DNA of 39,163 nucleotides from Kiritimatiellia bacterium (GCA_030744755.1 JASLPY010000050.1:1-39163), one strand, 5' to 3'. Counted from the first letter of the stretch, positions 8,952 to 19,117 are shown. The notes: generated from the letters alone by a model not told the origin. Translations and numbers: made by a program.

Positions 8952-11900
8952 AGGCAAAAAAGCAAACATGGATTGCCCTGTTTCTGCTGTTCCTCGGCTG
9001 CAGCATTACACAGGCATCCACTGTCCGTGATCTTTCGAGACTTCGCCTGCTGACTTCGGTCCCCGAAAACGACCACCAGCCGGCACTGAGCCCGGACGGT
9101 GAGTGGCTTGTTTTTGTTTCAGAACGAACAGGCGACCAGGAACTGTTTTCGGTGCGATTGGCCGACTTGCCGGCGTCAGCGCCAGTTCAGATCGCCGAGA
9201 GTGCCGCGGCTGATCACTCTCCCCGCTTTTCGCCCGACGGCAAATGGCTGGCCTGGGTATCGACTCGCGAAGATGCGCTTGGTGATATCTGGGTAATGCT
9301 GTTTCCGGACGGAAAACCGGTACAGGTGACAAAGCGAGGCGTCAGCGATTCAATGCCACAGTGGCTGAATCGTGACGGTAGCATGCTGCTGCGTTACGAG
9401 TCGCGTGATCTTCGGGGCAGGGCGACTCACTATGAAACCTTGCCGGGGTCCTGGACATCCTCGGTGTGTACGACCAACGAGGTGCGGAATGCCTGGGTTC
9501 CCCCTTTCGGCGCCACCGTTGTACGGGCACCCGACACGCCTGGTCAGCCGTGGGTCCTGGCAGCGGATGATACAAACGGAGACGGGCGACTCGACGGTGA
9601 GGATAAGCGGACGGCCTGGATCCGATTGTCCGCTTCTTCTTCGTGGCGGCAGCTTACCCCGCCCCTGCAGGGTATGAACAATCCCTGCCGGGCAGGGAAC
9701 GCGTTTGTGTTGAGCCTGGCGGTTCGGAGTGACCTGGATGTGGCGACTGTGGAGACGCCGTTCGCCATTGCCGGACTGAAGACAGCAAGGGAGGCAGTCG
9801 ATAATGCTCGCCGCCTGCAGCAGAGCTTCCCGTTCGACCCGTTCAGGCCCGTGGCGTACCTGCGCCAGGCGTACGCTCTTGAGCCGGGCAACTCCGTGGC
9901 CATCTCGGCCGTATTCGAGGCGGCCAGGATACTGCAGAAAGCCAAGCGGCCCGAACAGGCACTTGCCATGCTGGAGTACCTGGACGGGCAGTGCGAACTG
10001 ACGTCGGTACAGACGGTTGAACTGACTTACCTGGCTGCAGTGCTGAAGTTGGCAGTTTTTGAGCGCGCTGCACCCGAAGCAGAGGAACTCGCGGCCAGGC
10101 AGTCCAGCACTCTTGAGAAGCTGGACGCGTTGGGTCAACTTCTCAACGGCGTGCCTCCGGCCCTCAGCGCACGCGTTATATTGGCGCGTGCTACTCTCAT
10201 GCTGACCATGGGTAAGGCGGCCAACGCTCTGACCGTTACTCGTGAATTGCAGGCTCTGAAGAGTGTCCCGCGTGGGCTCCAGGGGGAAGGCGCGCAGCTT
10301 CGTGGAAGAATCTACGAGAGGCTCGGGTTATCAGTTGAAACGGCGCGCGTTTATAGAACACTCGTGACTGACTACTCCGATCTCCATGACCTTGCCGAGC
10401 AGGCGGCGTTGCGCATGGCATCGCTCAGCACCGATAAGGACTCCTCGCCGGCGGACCAGGTCCACGCGCTACGCCAACTGCATGTTGACAGCCTGCCGGC
10501 AGTGCGTGCGGCAGCGGGCCTGTTGGAGGGCAGGCTGCTGGCCGGCCAGGGCGAAACCGGACAAGCGGAGGATGTGTGGCAGAGGGTAGCGGCTTTGTCA
10601 ACCGACCAGCCGCGTCTGGCCGCACGAGCCGCTTTTGAGCTGGCGGCATCATACGCGCGAGCGGGAAAGTACCAGCAGGCCATCGACACGTACGACTCCG
10701 TTGCCACCGGCCTGCGGGATAAGTTGTTTTCCGAGGCCCCTTCCATGTACCGCGTTGCACGCGAGGGACGCATCAGCGAGTATTTGGCTAAGGGAGACAA
10801 TGAACTGCGGGTGGGCGATCCGCATTTGGCGCGCGCGACATTCACCAGGCTTACAAGTGTGGAGCCTGCGGTACTGGAAGGATGGCGAGGCCTGGTGGAA
10901 GCCCAATCCCGCTGCGACCTTCTGGACGATGCCGTGCTTGCCTCCTATCAGGACCGGGCCGATGCCGAACCCGACAACGCGCTTGCCCAGTACGTGTATG
11001 GCCTTGCCTTGACATACCGGCTTCCAATCACCCCGCAGGCCGGGCTTCGGATTCGGCGTGCGATTCAGCTAGACGGTGCTGTACCGTACTTCCACCAGAC
11101 ACTGGGGTTTATCCATGAGCACTACGCGCGCACAGGAGACCGGCACGAGGATCGTGTTATCGCTCTCCAGCAGTATGAGCGCGCCCTTGCTCTGCTCACC
11201 GCAAACAAAGACATCCGCCCCACAGCATACGCGCGGTTGCTGATCAACTGCGGCAATGCAGCGTTGGCACTCGGTAACCCCCAACGCGCCGCCGATCTTT
11301 ACGAGCAACGCATTTCCCTTGGCACAGGATTTGATACCCCCGCGAACGAGTTCCTCACGTACCGGTCTGCAGGAACCGCATGCTTCCGTGCCGGGCGTCC
11401 CGACCGGGCGGTGGACCACTTCGCTATGGCACATAAGCTTGTTCCGCGAGTCGCATCGCTGGGTTTGTTGGATAAGCATCAGGAATACTCTGTGACCACC
11501 GAACTGCTGGATCGCCAGGCGCTGGCCCTCCTGGATATGGGGAGCAACGAAGAAGCCGCGGCACGTTTTGAACAGGTCGTGGAACGGACTGAGTTGACCA
11601 CACTGAACCGTGTCCGGGCGCTGCGCAACAGGGGGTTCGCGTTGAACCGGCTCAGTGCAGAACAGGCCGGCATAGACCGTGAACTAACGCTCAATGGCGC
11701 GGCCGACGCATTCGGCTCGGCCCTGGAGCTTCTCAGGGAAGGGGACTTCAGCAGTTCCTCTGACCGGGGCGGCGGACTTATCAATCTTGATATCTCTGTG
11801 ACTGCCGACGAGGAACGCGGGGGCGCGGCACTGGATCTCTCGCCCGGTGATGAAGAAAGGCTTGTGACTGCGTCACTTGCCAGTACGCTCGAGCGACTGG

Positions 11901-14900
11901 GGGACCGGTCCGGAGCGGTCGAACAGCTCCGCTCTCAACTCGCCCTGGCGGCAGAACCCGGGCGGGCAGCCGGTGCCTACGAAGCAACGATCCGGCAGGT
12001 TGCCCTGGATCGGCTTGCCGGCAATCTGGTTCAGCTTGGACGATACAGGGAGGCGGCCCAGGCTCTCATAGAGGCTATAAGTGCATCGCGTTTCATGGTG
12101 GGAGACGTGGAACTGGTTAACGGCAACGCACTTTCTATTGCCCTCGCCCGTATGAGCGAGGTCGCACTGGAGGCGGATTCGCCCCCCTTTACGGCCGGAG
12201 ACCTGCTGGGTACATGGCTCCTTGCGCGAGACCGAACGGTGGAGAATGCGGGTTCCATGCTACCGCTCAAGGCACTCAACCTCGCTGCCGCACGTGCCCT
12301 TGCTTCACGACGGGAAGATACGGGTGAGCCATGGATGGAGAGTCCGACCCAGCGCGCACGCGTACTCCTGGCGCGCTCTCTCCTGTTCGAGCGACAGGCA
12401 ATGCAATCTGAGCATATACACACGAATCTTCTGTATACGCTTCGATCCACCATGGATATGGCTGCCGCGAATCGGCTGGCCCGGCGTGTTGTGAACACCG
12501 CTGCCGCATCGCTCGAAGGAGGAGAGATCAAGCGGATCGCAATCTACGCCCGTGCCCTGCTGCTACGCCAGGCACTCAGGGTGTCGGATACGGAGCGGGC
12601 CAATCGCATTCTGACCGATGCACTGGATGCCGCTGATGCTGCCGGTCTTCCGTGTCTGCGCTGGTGGCTGGCAGCCCAAGGCTGTCTTACCGGTACTGAG
12701 CGCGCACGCTATGCAATGGTGTCCCTGGGTGAAATCGAGGCTCTCACTCCGGGAGCGGGGGACAAGAAGACACATGTGCCGCTTGACCTGCTCAGCCACT
12801 GTGAAAGACTATCGCTCGCAGGGCCTATTGCAGGGGACGCCTGGCCCGATGTGTGGTCTCTCTCTGCGAGGTGGCGTGTCGCTCGTCTGAAACTGCTGTT
12901 GGACAGGGTCTCGCCCTCTGCCGCATCCGGTGATCCGCAGGGCACCGAATGGTTGCGTACCGCTTTGACGCTGAGGAAGAAGTTCCAGCGCAGCCTGGCA
13001 AGAATACATGCTGGGTCTGCCGTCGTTCCTTTGAAGGATGACCTGGCGGCACTGCAAAGGGCGAGAATGAGCTGGGTGGAGCATCTTGATGCGGGCCGCG
13101 AGACGGGAGTTGCTGCGGCTCTACTGCTGGCTCCGCAGGCTGCACCCTTTAATGAAGCCACGGTGCTGCTGGACGACCAATTGCCTCTTCCCGGCAATGC
13201 TGCCTTGGTCTTGTCAACACGAGGCCACATCCGGGCCTGGACGGCAAAGGGTCCCGCGCCATTGAGTGACGAGGCAAGTTGGACGAGGCTTCGTAAACAG
13301 GCGCCCGTGTGGTTTGTCTTCGGCGTTCCGCTGCCGACCCGGCGAACCAGCGGGGTCCTTGTTGTTAACATGCTGACGTTCGAGACAACATTCGCGCGGC
13401 TCGAGAATCCACGCCTCGCAGCGGAAAGCAAGGCAGTGTCATGGCCCGGTCAGGGTATTCTCCCCGGCGATCCGCTCGATTCGCTTGAAAAGGCCGCACT
13501 CGGTGCCAACCACCTGCAGGTTGCGACACCTATCAGAATCGGGCCGACGCCGAACCCGTGGCAATGGCACCTGCCGGGGGCCGCGGTCATGCTCGGGCAA
13601 GTGCTCGAGCGCCTTCCGGAACTGACGTCACTGGAGGTGACTTGCCGGCCTTTGATGGATCAACAGCACAAGCTGGAAATGGAAACCCTGTTGGCGGCAG
13701 CACTCTCTACGACAGGTGCTGCCACGACACGGATCAACTCCCGGCAATGGCTGGGTTTGGGTATCCCCATTTCCGCAATGCCGCAGGTTGCCGAAACTGA
13801 GCTGGCTGTTGCCGTGGGCCGGGCCATGGCTCACTTAAAGCAGGGCGAACTTGAGCAGGCTGTCGAACCGTTGCGCCGTGCACTGGCAATCCGGCAGGCG
13901 CTGAACAAGCCGGCTGCGGAGATTGCCGAGGTCGCGCAGGCATTGGCCCAGGTGGAAGGCCGGTTGAAGCGGTGGGACGAAGCCGCGGAGGCAGCAGAGA
14001 TCCTCATCGTGCTCCGCAGAGCGGGTGGTGATGGCAAGGCAGCGGCTGAAGCCATGGGTCTCCGTGCCTCTTACCTGAACGATGCGCGCAGGTTCGAGGA
14101 AGCGCACGCCCTGTACGAGCAGGCCGGGGCCATATACGGAAACCACGGCGAGGCACGGACCAGGCTCGAGATGCTCGCGCGTTCCGGCGTCGTGCTGGAG
14201 AATGGTGGGGAGTACGGGCGCGCTCTTTCGATGTTCGAAAAGGTCTGCGCCGGTGCTCAGAAACTGGGTGACCGCGGACTTGAGGCGATCCAACTGCGCC
14301 GCAAAGGCCGAATCTACCTCCAGAGGCAAAACCAATACGACTCGGCTCAAGAAGCATTCCGTGCCGCACAGAAGGCAGCCGAGGCGGCCGGTGACACCGA
14401 ACTGGCGGCACTCGCAACGCTGGACCTGGCGCGGACATACGAACGACTCGGGCGTTACGACAAGGCAGTGGCGACTGCTCGGCAGATAGCGACGGATGCC
14501 GCCAACGCGAAACAGGTACAACTGCAGGCGGATGCCTTGCTCGTGCAGGCGTACATCGAATGGGCCAGGGCCGACTACCTCAAGGCGTTCAAATTCAAGG
14601 TGCAGGCCCATCGGCTCGCCGAGCAGATCGCAGACACACCGTTACGAATCATAGCACACAACTCGGGTGGACTCATTGCATGGGCCTTGAACGATACGGA
14701 CGCTGCACTCAGAGAGTTCGACGCTGCGCTTGTGCTGGCCAGGCAGAGCCTGTTTCCCGCTGAAGTCGCGTCTACGCTGAACAACCGCGGCCTTGTCCAC
14801 CGCTCCGTGGGAGCCTTCGAACAGGCCCTGAAAGACTTTCGTGCTGCCCTTGCAATAGATCGCCGACAGGGCAACGCCTGGGGTATCGCTTACTCTCAAC

Positions 14901-16630
14901 GCAACATCGGGATAACCCACGTTCAACAAGGGCGTTCGGCAGCTGCCATTCCGCCACTCGAGGAGGCTATCCGCCTGGCCACGAGGATCGGTGACAGAAC
15001 GAACCGGACGAAGGCGCTAACGGCATTGGGAGATGCGCTGCGTGAACTGGGGAAGGCAACGCGTGCGCGCACAACTTACACAGAGGCCCTCGACGCGGCG
15101 CTGGCCATACCCCTTCCCGAAATGCAATGGAGAGCAATGCACGGCCTGGCGCTCCTGGCGCGAAAGGCAGGCAGGACCGAAGAAGCGTTGCGCCGGTTCG
15201 ATGACGCGATCAAGGTGGTAGAGCGCTTACGGGCCGGTATCCGCATTGAAGAGTTCCAGGATGGGTTCCTGCTCGACAAGCAGGGGCTATACGACGAGAT
15301 GATAGATCTGCTGCTCCAGGAGGGCAGGGGCAGACAGGCATTCGAGTACTCGGAACGATCCCGCGGCCGCAACTTCATCGACCTCCTGGGGAACCAGAAG
15401 GTCAACCCTAACTCCGACCGGGACCAGGAATCACTGGACAGGGAAGCACTGTTGCGGACGGAAATCAGTGCTCTGGAACGGCGTGTGGCCGGCGCTACCG
15501 GGACGGATCGAGTTGCCGCGGCACGGGAGTTGGAAGACGCACGTCGTCGGTATACCGAACTAGTTATAGAGCTTCGTGCCGAGAACCCGGAACTGTCGAG
15601 TTTCGTGTCGGTGCCGCCGGTTGATCTCGCCGCGCTACAGGAGTTACTGGATCCTGCCACCGTCCTCCTGGTCTACCATGTTCTGCCCGATGAGATTGTC
15701 GCATGGGTGCTCAGCCCGGCCTCACTACACGTTGTCAGGACGCCGGTGAGCAGGAAAGAGCTGGCCGACACATTGCTTCTGTACCGCCAACGCCTGCAGC
15801 AGTTCGACGACATCAGCGTAGAGCAGAAGATGCTCTCACGCTGGCTCATCGCACCGGTGGCATCAGTGCTGGCCGACGCCCGGAGAATCGGAATTGTCCC
15901 GCACCGCGAGCTGCACCGGTTGCCGTTTGCTGCGCTGCGGAACGGGGAACGCGCCCTCATAGACGAACACACGCTTTTCTTCACTCCAAGTGCGAGCGTG
16001 TTGCGTTATACGTTTGGACGGCGGGCTAAGCGTAAAAGCACAGATAGAGTGCTGGCAGTGGGCAATCCGGATCTCGGCGACGCGAATCTCAATCTGCCGT
16101 TTGCTGAGAAGGAGGCGGAACGCGTCCGCTGGACCTTCCCGGAAGCGAAGGTGCTTACCGGCAGGGAGGCCACCGAGTCATGGCTGGCTACGAACATGGT
16201 GGAGTACGGCATCATTCATGTGGCGTGTCATGGTGAGTATGATCCTAACATGCCGCTGCTTTCAGCGGTCCGCCTGAGTGCAGACACGACGAACGATGGC
16301 AAACTTACGGCGCAGGAGGTCTTTGGTCTGAGCCTCAACGCCGATCTAGTGGCCCTGTCAGCGTGTCAGACCGGGCTGGGCCGGCTCAGCAACGGAGATG
16401 ACATCGTTGGCTTAAACCGTGCGTTTGTCTATGCCGGAACCCGGCAGATCCTGTCCAGTCTCTGGAGGGTTGATGACGTGGCAACGGCCGTGCTCATAAA
16501 ACATTTCTACCGCAACCTCGAGGGACGCAGCCGCGCCGACGCTCTACGCCAGGCCCAGCTCGAGATCCGAAAACACTACGCCCACCCAGCATACTGGGCA
16601 GGCATATTCCTCAGCGGCGACTGGCAGTAG
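8948..16630 (+). CDS. Giant exported PD40-TPR-CHAT protein
   Basis: A 2560-residue protein. The signal sequence is MKAKKQTWIALFLLFLG with either signal-peptidase I cleavage after TQA or, less canonically, lipidation at C18. Residues about 36-160 hold three PD40/TolB-type propeller strands (NDHQPALSPDGEWLVF, HSPRFSPDGKWLAW, DSMPQWLNRDGSML), followed by a Ca-loop-like DTNGDGRLDGED near 208-219. Most of residues 280-1330 and 1620-2140 are tetratricopeptide repeats. The C-terminal 330 residues are a CHAT (caspase/HetF-like) peptidase with catalytic His in HVACHGEYD (H2428) and Cys in LSACQTGLG (C2473). ATG 8948 overlaps the previous stop; an upstream GTG would lack a signal sequence. CHAT proteins are caspase-like peptidases, sometimes TPR-controlled, as in the CRISPR-linked Craspase. 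Export of one this large, in an operon with envelope genes, is unusual. The target is unknown. Confidence 0.92.
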   Translation: MKAKKQTWIALFLLFLGCSITQASTVRDLSRLRLLTSVPENDHQPALSPDGEWLVFVSERTGDQELFSVRLADLPASAPVQIAESAAADHSPRFSPDGKWLAWVSTREDALGDIWVMLFPDGKPVQVTKRGVSDSMPQWLNRDGSMLLRYESRDLRGRATHYETLPGSWTSSVCTTNEVRNAWVPPFGATVVRAPDTPGQPWVLAADDTNGDGRLDGEDKRTAWIRLSASSSWRQLTPPLQGMNNPCRAGNAFVLSLAVRSDLDVATVETPFAIAGLKTAREAVDNARRLQQSFPFDPFRPVAYLRQAYALEPGNSVAISAVFEAARILQKAKRPEQALAMLEYLDGQCELTSVQTVELTYLAAVLKLAVFERAAPEAEELAARQSSTLEKLDALGQLLNGVPPALSARVILARATLMLTMGKAANALTVTRELQALKSVPRGLQGEGAQLRGRIYERLGLSVETARVYRTLVTDYSDLHDLAEQAALRMASLSTDKDSSPADQVHALRQLHVDSLPAVRAAAGLLEGRLLAGQGETGQAEDVWQRVAALSTDQPRLAARAAFELAASYARAGKYQQAIDTYDSVATGLRDKLFSEAPSMYRVAREGRISEYLAKGDNELRVGDPHLARATFTRLTSVEPAVLEGWRGLVEAQSRCDLLDDAVLASYQDRADAEPDNALAQYVYGLALTYRLPITPQAGLRIRRAIQLDGAVPYFHQTLGFIHEHYARTGDRHEDRVIALQQYERALALLTANKDIRPTAYARLLINCGNAALALGNPQRAADLYEQRISLGTGFDTPANEFLTYRSAGTACFRAGRPDRAVDHFAMAHKLVPRVASLGLLDKHQEYSVTTELLDRQALALLDMGSNEEAAARFEQVVERTELTTLNRVRALRNRGFALNRLSAEQAGIDRELTLNGAADAFGSALELLREGDFSSSSDRGGGLINLDISVTADEERGGAALDLSPGDEERLVTASLASTLERLGDRSGAVEQLRSQLALAAEPGRAAGAYEATIRQVALDRLAGNLVQLGRYREAAQALIEAISASRFMVGDVELVNGNALSIALARMSEVALEADSPPFTAGDLLGTWLLARDRTVENAGSMLPLKALNLAAARALASRREDTGEPWMESPTQRARVLLARSLLFERQAMQSEHIHTNLLYTLRSTMDMAAANRLARRVVNTAAASLEGGEIKRIAIYARALLLRQALRVSDTERANRILTDALDAADAAGLPCLRWWLAAQGCLTGTERARYAMVSLGEIEALTPGAGDKKTHVPLDLLSHCERLSLAGPIAGDAWPDVWSLSARWRVARLKLLLDRVSPSAASGDPQGTEWLRTALTLRKKFQRSLARIHAGSAVVPLKDDLAALQRARMSWVEHLDAGRETGVAAALLLAPQAAPFNEATVLLDDQLPLPGNAALVLSTRGHIRAWTAKGPAPLSDEASWTRLRKQAPVWFVFGVPLPTRRTSGVLVVNMLTFETTFARLENPRLAAESKAVSWPGQGILPGDPLDSLEKAALGANHLQVATPIRIGPTPNPWQWHLPGAAVMLGQVLERLPELTSLEVTCRPLMDQQHKLEMETLLAAALSTTGAATTRINSRQWLGLGIPISAMPQVAETELAVAVGRAMAHLKQGELEQAVEPLRRALAIRQALNKPAAEIAEVAQALAQVEGRLKRWDEAAEAAEILIVLRRAGGDGKAAAEAMGLRASYLNDARRFEEAHALYEQAGAIYGNHGEARTRLEMLARSGVVLENGGEYGRALSMFEKVCAGAQKLGDRGLEAIQLRRKGRIYLQRQNQYDSAQEAFRAAQKAAEAAGDTELAALATLDLARTYERLGRYDKAVATARQIATDAANAKQVQLQADALLVQAYIEWARADYLKAFKFKVQAHRLAEQIADTPLRIIAHNSGGLIAWALNDTDAALREFDAALVLARQSLFPAEVASTLNNRGLVHRSVGAFEQALKDFRAALAIDRRQGNAWGIAYSQRNIGITHVQQGRSAAAIPPLEEAIRLATRIGDRTNRTKALTALGDALRELGKATRARTTYTEALDAALAIPLPEMQWRAMHGLALLARKAGRTEEALRRFDDAIKVVERLRAGIRIEEFQDGFLLDKQGLYDEMIDLLLQEGRGRQAFEYSERSRGRNFIDLLGNQKVNPNSDRDQESLDREALLRTEISALERRVAGATGTDRVAAARELEDARRRYTELVIELRAENPELSSFVSVPPVDLAALQELLDPATVLLVYHVLPDEIVAWVLSPASLHVVRTPVSRKELADTLLLYRQRLQQFDDISVEQKMLSRWLIAPVASVLADARRIGIVPHRELHRLPFAALRNGERALIDEHTLFFTPSASVLRYTFGRRAKRKSTDRVLAVGNPDLGDANLNLPFAEKEAERVRWTFPEAKVLTGREATESWLATNMVEYGIIHVACHGEYDPNMPLLSAVRLSADTTNDGKLTAQEVFGLSLNADLVALSACQTGLGRLSNGDDIVGLNRAFVYAGTRQILSSLWRVDDVATAVLIKHFYRNLEGRSRADALRQAQLEIRKHYAHPAYWAGIFLSGDWQ

Positions 16631-16674
16631 GGGATCCAAGGGTTTCGAAATCGGTCTTACACTTATCGCGCTGG

Positions 16675-17142
16675 TCAGATGGGATTGGACGGTTGCTTAC
16701 GACGGATTGATTGAATTACTTCGTCGAGTTTCTGTAGGAAGAGTGAGCGGTCGCATTGCTTTAGGGGCGGCGGCCCGCCCGTTATCTCTCCCGCGCTACG
16801 AAGTTCTGACAATAGATTCCTGGTCGCGACGGTCTGACCTATGTTGTCTTCTGTGAACGGCTTCCCGGTTGGACTGATTACGCTTGCATCTTTCTTGAGG
16901 CAGCGGTCCGCGAGTGGAATGTCGGCGGTGACTACGATGTCATCAGGTTGCACGTGTTCGACAATCCAATCATCGGCCACGTCGAGTCCGCCCCCTACAA
17001 CTTCGAGCACAATCCGTGGTCCATCCGGAACTCGCATCCAGGAATTGGCCACCAATGTGACATTAAGGTGTAACCGGTTGGCGATGCGGTACACCTCCTG
17101 CTTAACCGGACAAGCATCAGCATCTACAAAGATATGCAGCAA
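16675..17142 (-). CDS. yaiI: YaiI/YqxD family protein (UPF0178)
   Basis: About 155 residues, matching the usual length of this family. Hallmarks are the N-terminal FVDADACPVKQEVYRIA, then DIVVTADIPLADRCL and GKPFTEDNIGQTVATRNL, and a GGPPPLKQCDRSLFLQKLDE tail. The fold is PIN/NYN-like with conserved acidic residues, so a nuclease or RNA-related role is often suspected, but the biochemical function is not established. No ATG stands at the homologous start. I place it at TTG 17142, with GAGGA about eight bases upstream; an upstream ATG at 17232 would add about 30 residues unlike the family. It is convergent with the CHAT operon and follows the lamin-tail gene on the same strand, 126 bp apart. 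Confidence 0.9.
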   Translation of the reverse strand: MLHIFVDADACPVKQEVYRIANRLHLNVTLVANSWMRVPDGPRIVLEVVGGGLDVADDWIVEHVQPDDIVVTADIPLADRCLKKDASVISPTGKPFTEDNIGQTVATRNLLSELRSAGEITGGPPPLKQCDRSLFLQKLDEVIQSIRRKQPSNPI

Positions 17143-17268
17143 ACTAGAATCCTCGCAACTACCCCGTGACCCCCTGGTGTCCCTTAGACACACTGATCGC
17201 CAAGTACAATAGGATCGACCCCGACACGCCATGTGGCTTGCCCTGTCGGTGACCCCTCGAGGCCATGG

Positions 17269-18258
17269 CTAGGGTCTACGCCGGAATCTTCTCTTCGGGG
17301 TAACGGCCGACGCCGGCGATGGCGTGTCCGAGACCTCCCAGGTGGTAGAGAAGTTCTCGCTTGTTTCGTCGTGTCCGGAAACACCGTTTCCGAATGTTTT
17401 CGTTTCGGTGCCTTCACTCATGTCCGTTCGAACCAACGACTTGTCCACGGCAGGTGCCGTGCCATAGTCCTGGCTCGCGGCGGCCGTATCATTCAGATAC
17501 GTGCCGACACCGGTCTTATCCATGGCATGCGTAGTGCTGCCCCACAGCAGGTAGTCGATGTCGTAGACCCGGTTGTCGACGCCATCCCAGAAGAAGAGAA
17601 CAAGCATTTCGCCGCCGTTGCTGAGAGAACGTGATGCTCCGATCTCACCCTCCATGGCAGGTGCGTTGATGTCTGCAGCGTCAAGATCGAAGTCCGGGTA
17701 GGAAGCGTAGACGCTATGGAAATTTGTTGCCGAATGCAGCGACACAACGATTCGAGCCTGGTCGGCAATCTCGGTTCCGGAAGGAAAACGAACCCGAAAG
17801 TCAGTGACCGACGGCGAGCCCGAACCCTCTGTGATCATGTAATAAGTGTTGTAGTCGGCCAGGTATACATTGTCCAGCGGCTGGTTCGTGCCCGTGTTGT
17901 TGTAGATTTCCACGAATTCCGCGTCGGTCGTCGTGACCACGACCTCCGAGAGAAACAAGTGCCCAACCTTGTTGGTTCCCGTCGGTGTCTGTTTTCCGAC
18001 GACGCGGTAGTACAAGGGCACAGGGGCCGACATCTGTGTGTTGGTGGGAGCGATATCGGCGAGCGAGTCCCAGGAGTTTGACCATGGCCCGTCGAGCGAC
18101 GATGCCCACTCAACGGTGTAGGACGAGATGGTATTCGTCCCTTGTGTCCAGGTTATCACCCCGTCGCCCGTGAACGAGGTGATCTCAACTTCACCGCGAG
18201 ACTGCGGCAGAAAGAGGATTCCGGCTAACGATAGCGTGAGATACATAGCAGTCTTCAT
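17269..18258 (-). CDS. Secreted lamin-tail domain protein
   Basis: A 329-residue secreted protein. The signal peptide MKTAMYLTLSLAGILFL ends near QSRG. Residues about 25-95 form a small module (YTVEWASSLDGPW ... PVPLYYRVVG) that I associate with surface proteins of Kiritimatiellota and Verrucomicrobiota. From about 100 on is a lamin-tail domain: HLFLSEVVVT, AEFVEIYNNTGTNQPLDNVYLADYN, FPSGTEIADQARIVVS, and later SLSNGGEMLVLFFW and DKSLVRTDMSEGTETKTF. Lamin-tail domains in bacteria are found on extracellular or cell-surface proteins and may bind DNA or carbohydrate. ATG 18258 is preceded by GGAGG at proper spacing. The C-terminus is a basic KRRFRRRP tail with no sorting signal I can recognise. 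Confidence 0.8.
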   Translation of the reverse strand: MKTAMYLTLSLAGILFLPQSRGEVEITSFTGDGVITWTQGTNTISSYTVEWASSLDGPWSNSWDSLADIAPTNTQMSAPVPLYYRVVGKQTPTGTNKVGHLFLSEVVVTTTDAEFVEIYNNTGTNQPLDNVYLADYNTYYMITEGSGSPSVTDFRVRFPSGTEIADQARIVVSLHSATNFHSVYASYPDFDLDAADINAPAMEGEIGASRSLSNGGEMLVLFFWDGVDNRVYDIDYLLWGSTTHAMDKTGVGTYLNDTAAASQDYGTAPAVDKSLVRTDMSEGTETKTFGNGVSGHDETSENFSTTWEVSDTPSPASAVTPKRRFRRRP

Positions 18259-18274
18259 GGACGACCTCCTCACG

Positions 18275-18291
18275 GGGTCAGATCGACCCCA
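18275..18291. repeat. Small GGGGTC palindrome upstream of the lamin-tail gene
   Basis: GGGGTC and GACCCC separated by five bases. It could be an operator or a remnant of a GGGGTC-type REP sequence. It sits just outside the ribosome-binding site of the minus-strand gene. Confidence 0.4.
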
Positions 18292-18496
18292 CGTTTTCCA
18301 TCAGCCAGCGCCTGGCTGATTCAATTATTCTGTCGAACTCCACATGTTCTTTATGCCAGAGCGAGCGGTCCAGTTCAATGATCAAACGCGGGGCTTGTCG
18401 AACCCAATCCGCCAGCCTCCTATACTTTGTACTTTAGGCTCGGCCCTGAACGTCGTCCGATTTGCGTTAGGATGGAATGCGTGATAGGGTTCGGGC

Positions 18497-18982
18497 ATGG
18501 ATAATGACGATGCGACGAACCTGTATCTCGTGCAGCACGCACGTGCCCTGACGAAAGACGAGGATTCTTCACGTCCATTGTCGAAACAGGGAGTGGCGGA
18601 CATGCACCGGGTGATCAAGCTTCTCAGCAAACGTAAAGACGTTGTGCGAGTGAGAGAGATCCGGCATAGCGGAAAACTGCGTTCACAACAAACAGCCGAA
18701 CTGCTGTGCGAAGCTGTTGAGACCAAGCATGGCCTCGTTGAAGATGCCTACCTTGTCCCGAACGCGGACCCGTCCGTGTGGGCGGGGATGTTGTTGGGGT
18801 GCGCTGAGGACTTGATGATAGTCGGCCACATGCCTCACCTGGCAAAGCTCGCTGAAAGGCTGTTTGTCATGGGCTACGCAACGAAGAAACGCCCCGAGTT
18901 GACATTCAAGAACGGTGGTGTGATCTGTCTCTGTCGCAACGAGATGGGGGTCTGGCGCAAGCGCTGGGCGGTCACCCCTTAA
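18497..18982 (+). CDS. SixA-like phosphohistidine phosphatase (histidine phosphatase family)
   Basis: A 161-residue protein of the histidine phosphatase superfamily, SixA branch. LYLVQHARA provides the catalytic His (H14), with Q in place of the usual R before it, as in some SixA-like groups. Further motifs are RPLSKQG, EIRHSGKLRSQQTAELL and IVGHMPHL with the second catalytic His (H111). SixA removes phosphate from histidine of phosphotransfer domains; whether this homologue does so is unknown. Its C-terminal 71 codons and about 40 bp of downstream DNA are repeated at 21988-22243. The start ATG 18497 has only a weak GGG-rich upstream site. Confidence 0.85.
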   Translation: MDNDDATNLYLVQHARALTKDEDSSRPLSKQGVADMHRVIKLLSKRKDVVRVREIRHSGKLRSQQTAELLCEAVETKHGLVEDAYLVPNADPSVWAGMLLGCAEDLMIVGHMPHLAKLAERLFVMGYATKKRPELTFKNGGVICLCRNEMGVWRKRWAVTP

Positions 18983-19013
18983 GCTGCAGACGTTACACGT
19001 ATGTCAATGGAAT

Positions 19014-19032
19014 GTCCGATTTGCAATCGGAC
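19014..19032. terminator. Perfect hairpin between convergent genes
   Basis: GTCCGATT and AATCGGAC flank a three-base loop TGC. It lies between the SixA-like gene (+) and the minus-strand 19118-19927 gene. No T-run follows, so termination is uncertain; the position between convergent genes fits. Confidence 0.4.
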
Positions 19033-19117
19033 CCATGGTCCCAGTAAGAGAAACACCATGTTGCCGTACAATTTCAGCGGTGTAGCCGCGATCCCGTTCT
19101 ACGAAGTGCTGAATCTA

